Source: Athripsodes cinereus
Lineage: Eukaryota > Arthropoda > Insecta > Trichoptera > Leptoceridae
DNA: 64,000 bases
Assembly: GCA_947579605.1 (NCBI GenBank)
Contig: OX388325.1
Coordinates: 16,177,572 to 16,241,571 of the forward strand
Reading direction: 5' to 3'
Positions 57,180-64,000 of the stretch are shown piece after piece (position 1 is the first letter of the stretch; the number at the start of each line of letters is the position of its first letter). Under the pieces are notes generated by a model. The model worked only from the letters and a program-made list of their open reading frames with translations, made no database searches and was not told where the DNA came from. The position numbers and the translations under genes are program-made.

Positions 57180-58229
57180 TTTTTATTTTATTTCATAGAG
57201 ACACTCACAGAAAGCTGACAATACGGTTTTGCGGTGTTGAGTTGTTCCCTCCGCGGAGGTGTGGGTGTGTGTCGTGCTTCGCAGGTGTTGGCATCCGGGG
57301 TTACCTAGTACCATGGGCTACCCTTGATCCCATTACTTTGTGGGGTGTGATGTATGCCTGCATTTCTGTGGGGGGGGGGCTCGGTGCTGTGGGGCTGACT
57401 TGTGCCCCTTTGCCTTGTCACCGCAGATATTGAGTGACGCTTTAATTTAATTTAATTTAATTTAATTTAATTTAATTTAATTTAATTTAATTTAATTTAA
57501 TTTAATTTAATTTAATTTAATTTAATTTAATTTAATTTAATTTAATTTAATTTAATTTAATTTAATTTAATTTAATTTAATTTAATTTAATTTAATTTAA
57601 TTTAATTTAATTTAATTTAATTTAATTTAATTTAATTTAATTTAATTTAATTTAATTTAATTTAATTTAATTTAATTTAATTTAATTTAATTTAATTTAA
57701 TTTAATTTAATTTAATTTAATTTAATTTAATTTAATTTAATTTAATTTAATTTAATTTAATTTAATTCTCTGATTGTGCATGCTGTAGACGCTCTTAATT
57801 GGGGAACTGGCCAGATCTTATTGTATGTTTGTAATTTATGTATTGTGTTGTCAGTTTTCTGTGAGTGTCTCTATGAAATAAAATAAAAAATAAAAAAAAA
57901 ATACAATACATAAATTACAAACATACAATAAGATCTGGCCAGTTCCCCAATTAAGAGCGTCTACAGCATGCACAATCAGAGAATTCAATTAAATTAAAGT
58001 AAATTAAAGCGTAACTCAATATCTGCGGCGACAAGGCAAAGGGGCACAAGTCAGCCCCGCAGCACCGAGCCACCCCCCCCCCCACAGAAATGCAGGAATA
58101 CATCAAACCCCACAAAGTAATGGGATCAAGGGTAGCCCATGGTACTAGGCAACTCCGGATGCCAACACCTGCGAAGCACGACACACACCCACACCTCCGC
58201 GGAGGGAACAACTCAACACCGCAAAACCG
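57180..58229. repeat. Large inverted duplication (fold-back) in LINE 3' UTR
   Basis: Block A (57224-57440, starting CGGTTTTGCGGTGTTGAG) returns inverted at 58009-58229. Block B (57766-57850, with GTGCATGCTGTAGACGCTC) returns inverted at 57903-57985. The first half alone is bounded by inverted ends TTCATAGAGACACTCACAGA, then AARCTGACAA, at 57180-57221 and 57851-57890. So one complete element (about 0.7 kb) is followed tail-to-tail by an inverted, satellite-poor second copy. The open frames over it are incidental. Confidence 0.75.
57441..57765 (+). repeat. (TTTAA)65 pentanucleotide satellite
   Basis: It contains 65 uninterrupted, perfect TTTAA units (325 bp). The inverted partner block at 57986-58008 holds only a few interrupted units, so the array expanded on one arm or contracted on the other. 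Confidence 0.95.
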
Positions 58230-58588
58230 ACCCACGCCCCCTAACCCCGCTACCACAGATACAATGCCACGATAATGATAATCTCTATGTAGAGATAATC
58301 CTGCTAATGCACATCATCGCATTTTTCTTAGGTAAACTGCTCTGTTGATTTGTTATATCTACCTTTGCAGTTTAAATATTTTATGTAGTTTTTTCTTCAC
58401 ATCACTCTTTTCATATATTTTTTATTCTTCTAATGTATACCTATAGGTATATTGTGTATTTAATTGATTTATAATATCCATACAGATTACTTATACTTTA
58501 TTTTATAACGTATGTACTTCATTATTTTATTGCTATTTTTTCCTGGAAAATAAATATTCATTCATTCATTCATTCGTTCATTCAAAAT

Positions 58589-59568
58589 GAAATTCATTTA
58601 AGAAAGGCAGAATCTGCTAGATCTGGTATGCACGCAGACGGGCTTCTTGCAAAAACTGATGATAATGTAACCGCTATTGCTTTCGATCTTATGAAGACAT
58701 TGCCAACACCTGTGCTGGCAACAGGTGTTTGCTATTATAAAAGACAACTGTGGACGTATTGTTTTGGGATCCACAATTTGGGTAATGATGGTGTTACAAT
58801 GTTTGTATGGAATGAATCTATTGCTTCCCGCGGGCCTTAAGAAATAGGGTCATGTCTTCTGTACTATATTAAAAACTTTGTAAATACTAACAAGTTAATT
58901 ATGTATTCTGATCAGTGTGGTGGACAGAATAGAAACATTAAACTTGCTTTATTATGCCAGTATGTATATTGTGTAAAATTCTGATTATGTGGTGAATGAT
59001 ATTGATCACAAATTTTTAGTGAGTGGCCATTCCTATTTACCGTGTGATCAGGATTTTGGTTTAATTGAAAAACAGAAAAGATATTTTCGAGATATTTTTA
59101 CCCCAGAACACTGGATTCAAGTAATTCAATCAGCCAGGAAAAGTAATCCATTTAAAATAATCTCGATGGAAAAGGATAATCTTTATTCAACTGTTAAATT
59201 GGAGAATATTATTGTAAATAGAAAGGTCTCTTCCGATGGATCCAAAGTCGAGTGGTTGAAGATACAGTGGTTGAGGTACACAAAAACCGAACCATTCAAA
59301 ATATTTTTTAAGTACTCAAACAACACTGAAGTGATTTTCTCCGTAGTGGATGTTTAAAAAAAGATTGACGGTTGTTATCACCACTCTCGATTCATTGTAT
59401 CCACAAGGAAATACAATCACAGTACTGAAGAAGAAGGATTTAACTTCCTTGCTGGAGTTTGTACCACCAATTTTTCACAATTTTTATAACAATTTGAGGA
59501 CCAATAATATTCAGTCAGATTTAATTGACGTGTCAGAAATTGTCGATGACTCTGAGGGGGATAAATAA
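58589..59568 (+). pseudogene. Sola-like transposase A, 3' part
   Basis: The frame broken at 48025 resumes as EIHLRKAESARSGMHADG, then AIAFDLMKTLPTPVL (first Asp). A stop at 58838 lies after VWNESIASRGP. The next block is LIMYSDQCGGQNRNIKLALL (second Asp) at about 58900. After a frame change near 58970 comes HKFLVSGHSYLPCDQDFGLI (third acidic block). The order and motifs match the intact relative, but this gene is dead: at least one stop and two frameshifts besides the LINE. The last frame ends at 59568 with VSEIVDDSEGDK. Confidence 0.75.
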
Positions 59569-60072
59569 TTACAATAAATTTGTTTTCTATACACCTTGAT
59601 TTTCATTTAATTTTCCTTCTATTCTAGTAAAAAATGGACTAAATTTGACAAAACATAAGATCACTTCAATGTAATAGTGGACCAAGCCACAAAAAAGTTG
59701 TATTTATCAATTTTTTGTCCAAAACTGAATGTATATTAAAAATAGCATATATTTTTAACCATTATAATATAACATATATATAAAGAATAATTATGAGTGT
59801 TTTGTGAAATGGATCATAAAATATATTATTAATTACCTTAGTAGACTGACCAAATGTCAATCTGAATCTATATATATATTCACAGGTTAAGCGTCGTTTA
59901 TTGATTATTCTGTAGCATTTCGTTCTCTGTGCATGATTTAGTAGTTTTTTTATTTATTTTTACAATAAAGGGAAAAAGCTCTCTACAAGTGCTTGACAAA
60001 GTGGATAAACTCTTTACTAGTTCTTAATAACGAACTAGGTATAAATTGAAAAAAGAAACTCTAAATAGCATT
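59569..60072. other. Transposon end and upstream region of the second NRF-6-like gene
   Basis: AT-rich. The right terminus of the outer transposon should be here, but no inverted partner was found by eye. No promoter motif could be fixed. Confidence 0.35.
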
Positions 60073-60286
60073 ATGTTAAATTTTGGTTTTGTGGTCTTTG
60101 GGCTGTTGGCGCTATCAAATGTTGGAGTTACCTTGGCAAGCAAAGTTGAAAATCTAGAAAACTACTCCGTGTTTTATGGATTAGCTTCCACCGCTTCAAA
60201 AGAGAACAGCATGGAGTGCGATTGTTACAAAAAGTTATCCAGAATTGCCCACGGAGTAAGAAATGAAGAAATTTGGGCTCTTAAAT
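60073..60286 (+). CDS. nrf-6-like: NRF-6-like paralogue, first exon only
   Basis: The ATG at 60073 opens a 71-codon exon ending at the donor TTAAAT/gtaagt, phase 1, exactly like exon 1 of the complete gene. A hydrophobic signal peptide (MLNFGFVVFGLLALSNVGV) is followed by VENLENYSVFYGLASTAS and CDCYKKLSRIAHGVRNEEIW, aligning with LENLESNSAYYGLLSTATKN and CIQKLSRIAQGIKEKEVWGL. An upstream in-frame TTG at 60046 is not needed. Exon 2 is not found before 64000. Whether the gene is functional depends on sequence beyond the window. Confidence 0.85.
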
Positions 60287-60639
60287 GTAAGTTATTAAGT
60301 TTAATATAATTTTTTGTAAATGTTTTTTATGTCCAAAAATTGTCAACAACAAGTTAGTAAGTTGTAAAAATGATGTGAGATATTTGATTTATAAAAACAA
60401 AATGATTATTCTAATGATGTTTGAAGAAATGTAGTGTACAGGTAAGGTGCTGAGTTGAAGTAGGCAGATCGATGGTTGATAACCCCCAACAGCAAATTAA
60501 CTGTAAACAAGGAAAACAAAGGCAGTAATATTCTTTTTATAATATTATATGTATTGTTATGTTTTTCAAAAGGCTTTGATTATTGTATCGGAATCAACGA
60601 GTATAAACATGTGTTACTAAGGGAATAAAGATGAATCAT

Positions 60640-62043
60640 GTCGTTGTAATGATTATTTTTATTAAAAATTATCAAAAAATTACAAGAACCAACAAGTACA
60701 ATATTCTATATCGTTATGAGATTAGGGATGATTTATGACTTGAAATATAATTACAAAGGTTTAAGTAAAGGAGAGTATCCTTAGTCAATTTGTTCGTTTA
60801 AAATATTAATACTATTATCGTTTTTCAATCTATTGATTTCTAGAGCTTCGAGTTTATCTAATTTTTTACTTTTTATATCTTTATGCAGTAGTTTTATACC
60901 TGAGTTAATATCAAATGTATGATTACAACTATTTAGGTGTTCGGCAAAATTAGATTTGTTATTATTTAATCTAAAACTAGCCATATGTTCATTGACTCTA
61001 GTTTTTAAAGACCTACCTGTGTGACCTATGTAAGCACTTGGACAGTTATTACAATCTAACCGGTAAATTCCACTATTGTCTAAAAATTCAATTTTATCTT
61101 TATTTTTAACAAGCATTGATTTAAGGGACTTTTTATTACAGTAAGCTACATTTTTCTTTTTATCTTTTTTGATAATTTTACCAATCTTCTGACAAAACCC
61201 CTGAACATAACTTAATTTTACCCATTTATTACTTTTATTTGCATTATCTATAGACAGACCAGATGCAATTGATTTTAAGAAAAGGTTACGTTGTTTTCTA
61301 TATAGCAGTTTGTCAACAATTGTATCATCATAGACGTTATTGATTGCCAAAAGCTTAATCAAATTCAATTCTTTGCTGAAATTAAGAGGAGAAAGTGGAA
61401 CATTTAATAATCTATGCAACATCGAATGAAAAACAGATAATTTATGTGAAATATGATGTTGAGAAGAATTTCTATAAATATCGAATTCTAATTTGGAATT
61501 AACAATAGACATTTTAAATCTAAGAAACTAATTTCGTTTTTTCCCACTTCCATCGTGAATTTAATAGAGTTATTAACTTTATTCAACTGTGTAAGGAACA
61601 AGTTTAACTGTCTTTCTGTTCCCGTCCAAATACCTAAAATATCATCAACGTAACGACAGTAAACTAATAAATGTTTAAAAAATGGAATCTGGGATATTTT
61701 TTCTTCCAAGTAAGACATGAAGAAATCGGCAAGGATTGGACTAGCTAGCCCCCCCATATTTAGTCCATCAATTTTTTGGTATATTTTACTATCGAATTTA
61801 AAATAGTTCTGATCAATCAATAAACAGAAAAGTTCCAAAAGTTCACTTTTAAGAATTGGATTAATATTGCATTTATCTAAATGTTCCTCTAGCGCAACCT
61901 TTAATTCGATCACAGGTACGTTTGTAAACAGACTAACAACATCGAAGGAAACCAAAATTGAGTTATGAGGAACTATTGTGTTTTTAATTTTATCAATAAG
62001 TTCGAGTGAATTTTTTACAGTGAATCTAGGATTATAATTAAAG
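60640..62043 (-). pseudogene. Penelope-like element: reverse transcriptase plus GIY-YIG endonuclease
   Basis: The minus-strand RT part (from 62043) has NYNPRFTVKNSLELIDKIKN, SFDVVSLFTNVPV, DGLNMGGLASPILADFFMSY and YCRYVDDILGIW (the YVDD catalytic motif). A 1-nt frame change at about 61512 leads into SKLEFDIYRNSSQHHISHKL, HSMLHRLLNVPLSPL and, near the end, GIYRLDCNNCPSAYIGHTGR then SLKTRVNEHM, the GIY-YIG endonuclease of Penelope elements. The stop is at 60781. The N-terminal part is cut off by the LINE starting at 62044. It lies in intron 1 of the NRF-6-like paralogue, antisense to it. Confidence 0.85.
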
Positions 62044-64000
62044 TGTTTATTTATTTATTTATTTATTTATTATTTATTAACATAATATACGGCTAAATAG
62101 CCTTTAAAGTACAATAACTTACAAAAACAAACTTGAAACAAACACAATTAACACATAAGTGACAATGAATACAAAAACATGACAGTAGTAACTACAGGGG
62201 ATTCTCAACGGAAAGCATGTACCCTCGCATAAACCTGCTCACAGCACATCTCCTCACAGTGTACTCCGAATCGTTGAAAATATCGATCTCACTGTAATTA
62301 TTCCCTATTACATGGAGTCGATTCATCGATGAGTAATAGATATAATTGGATGATGATCCCGCAGCATAGAACAATGCTTGACTTCTGGTATTACGACTCG
62401 GAACACGCAAGTTTACTAAGCTAAGCAACTCTGGGCAATTCAGAGAGCCAGTCACTACTCTCTTCAGTGTAAGGAGATCGAACAACAATCTGCGATCATG
62501 TAGGCTAACGAGCCTCATCTCCATCAACAAAAAATCATAGTTCAGCCCATCAATGGGAATACCCAGGCGGTAGTTCACGTGTCGTAAGAATCTATGTTGA
62601 ATTGCTTCAATAGTATTGATGTGCACAGCGTAATTTGGGGACCAGACAGTGGTCGCATACTCTAGTTGGCTCCTAACATAAGCACAATATACTATTTTTA
62701 ATGTTTCAATTCTTTTGAAATTTTTTGACATTCTAAATATGAAACCTAGTAGTCTATTTGCATTATCCCTTATGCTCTGTATGTGCTTTATGAAATTCAG
62801 CCTATCATCGAAAATGATACCGAGGTCCCTTACTTCTGAGAGAGCATTTAGAACAACCGTTCCAAGTTTGTAATCAAAAACCAGTCTCTCCCTTGATCTA
62901 GTAAAGCGCATAACATTACATTTTTTTTCATTTAGTAATAGGCCGTTTTCATCACACCAGCCTGATAGAACATCAATATTGTGTTGCAATATAGCACAAT
63001 CTTCTATATTATGAACTACTCTAAATATTTTAAGGTCGTCAGCATACAGTAAAGCCTCTACTCCATGCAACCTATCAACTATGTCATTCACGAAAAGAAC
63101 AAAAAGGATCGGTCCCAGATGGGAGCCCTGCGGGACTCCACTAGTCGCCAAAAACTCCTGTGATACTGTTCCTCCAACCTTAACTGCAAGTTTTCTTTCC
63201 GATAAGTAACTCTCTATCCATCTCACAAATATCTCTCCAAAGCCCATACATTCAAGTTTACCTATCAGAACTGCATGATTAACTGTATCGAAAGCCTTGG
63301 AGAAATCCGTGTAAATGGAATCAACCTGACTTCCCTTCGCCATTGCGCATGATATGTAATTGTTGTATAAAAGAAGATTTGTTAGAGTCGATCTTCCCTG
63401 GACAAACCCATGCTGTTTGGCTGTGATATAAGAGCTTATGCATGGTGAGACCGTCTCCAGGACAAGGACTTCAAAAACTTTGGCAACTATAGACTGGATG
63501 CATATTGGTCTGTAATTTTCCACCGAACCCTTCTCACCTGACTTAAATATGGGAGTTAGAAAACCTCGTTTCCAGGAAGATGGGAAAACTCCAGTGGTTA
63601 ATGACTTATTATAAATCATCTGCAAAGGGACAGACAATGCAGAGTAGCAATTTTTCAAAAAAACAGGAGGTACAGAATCCGGGCCAGGGCCCTTGTTTAC
63701 ATCAAGAGATACCAACACTCGGGAAACATCAGAAATGTCAATCAACATATTAGGCATGTCGACACCCTGCTTACAGGATTGTATGGCTCTACTAGGATTA
63801 GCCGGTGCCACTGCTTGTGCATAAACCGTTTTAAAAAAACTAGCCAAGAGATTTACTTTATTTATGTCACTGTTTGCAAAATTATTCCCATATGTCATCT
63901 CCGCAGGCAGTTTAACCCCCATTGAATCCCCAGTATCAGAACTCAACGATGAGACATGCTTCCAAAATACCTTTGGATTACGTCCACTTCCCAATGAATC
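62044..64000 (-). mobile_element. Jockey/CR1-group LINE, 3' end with open ORF2, runs off the edge
   Basis: The minus-strand ORF2 is open from the window edge to 62192 (over 600 codons). It contains GPGPDSVPPVFLKN, ENYRPICIQSIVAKVFEVLV, QHGFVQGRSTLTNLLLY, motif A IYTDFSKAFDTVNH, SGVPQGSHLGPILFVLFVND, YADDLKIF (YADD catalytic motif) and the C-terminal LVNLRVPSRNTRS. A 150-bp 3' UTR ends in an (AAAT)n tail at 62044-62075. No stop or frameshift is seen in the visible part, so it may be young. It is inserted in the Penelope-like element. Confidence 0.85.

Larger units (their letters stand above)
48026..58582 (+). mobile_element. Nearly full-length two-ORF LINE, carrying nested insertions
   Basis: A non-LTR retrotransposon is bounded by CAAAAT at 48020-48025 and 58583-58588. 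It has a 5' UTR (48026-48772), ORF1, ORF2 and a 3' UTR, and ends in a CATT-repeat tail after GGAAAATAAATATTCATTCA. Without the 3697-bp inserted DNA transposon and its TSD it is about 6.86 kb, of which some 1.05 kb is an inverted duplication in the 3' UTR. The EN and RT sequences resemble the CR1/Daphne/Kiri group, but the clade is uncertain. Deleting it joins the transposase frame on either side. Confidence 0.85.

Noticed and set aside
57101..57433. 110-codon open frame and its mirror at 57951-58256
   Set aside because: They are the two arms of the inverted duplication read in matching frames. The composition is GC-rich repeat, not a conserved protein.

Overview
This is an AT-rich, intron-bearing animal genome segment, most likely from a moth or butterfly. 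That placement is inference. It rests on the combination of NRF-6-type acyltransferase genes, an R4/Dong-like LINE, many RTE-type LINE tails, tRNA-headed SINEs, Helitron ends reading TCTAATATATAAAAG...CAGCTAG, a Penelope-like element and abundant palindromic MITEs. There are no bacterial-type operons and no CRISPR arrays.

Host genes. One complete gene is visible: a 13-exon plus-strand gene (21551-30818) encoding a 744-residue membrane protein of the nose-resistant-to-fluoxetine (NRF-6)/acyltransferase-3 family, with every splice junction GT-AG and in phase. The first exon of a tandem paralogue lies at 60073-60286 on the same strand. Its later exons are outside the window, and its first intron has been filled by a Penelope-like element that is itself split by a LINE. 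A possible secreted-protein first exon (882-1005, minus) is weaker.

Transposon layout. 1-21.5 kb: MITEs, SINEs and truncated LINE tails, including an R4/Dong-like fragment at 16.2-17.4 kb. 21.5-31 kb: the NRF-6-like gene, with repeats only in its introns. 31-35 kb: MITEs and a 1.2-kb derivative of a DDE-type transposon with 32-bp inverted ends. 35.3-41.7 kb: two Helitron copies of the same 1747-bp family, one inserted exactly at an A/T site inside the other. The inner copy also carries a 2.9-kb TTAA-flanked insertion that the outer copy lacks. 41.7-46.3 kb: AT-rich and nearly featureless. 46.3-59.6 kb: a triple nest in which a decayed DDE transposase gene is interrupted by an almost intact two-ORF LINE (TSD CAAAAT), whose ORF2 is interrupted by a 3.69-kb DNA transposon (TSD GGCC) with an apparently intact two-exon 616-residue transposase. 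The LINE 3' region also holds an inverted duplication around a 65-copy TTTAA satellite. 60-64 kb: the paralogue exon, a Penelope-like element and a LINE running off the right edge.

The strongest observations are the structural ones that check arithmetically: the Helitron-in-Helitron self-insertion with a natural empty site, and the intact Sola-like transposon in the LINE, whose removal restores a continuous ORF2 of 1001 codons apart from one 4-bp duplication. Family names (Sola-like, RTE-like, R4/Dong-like) come from motif recognition and were not searched against a database.
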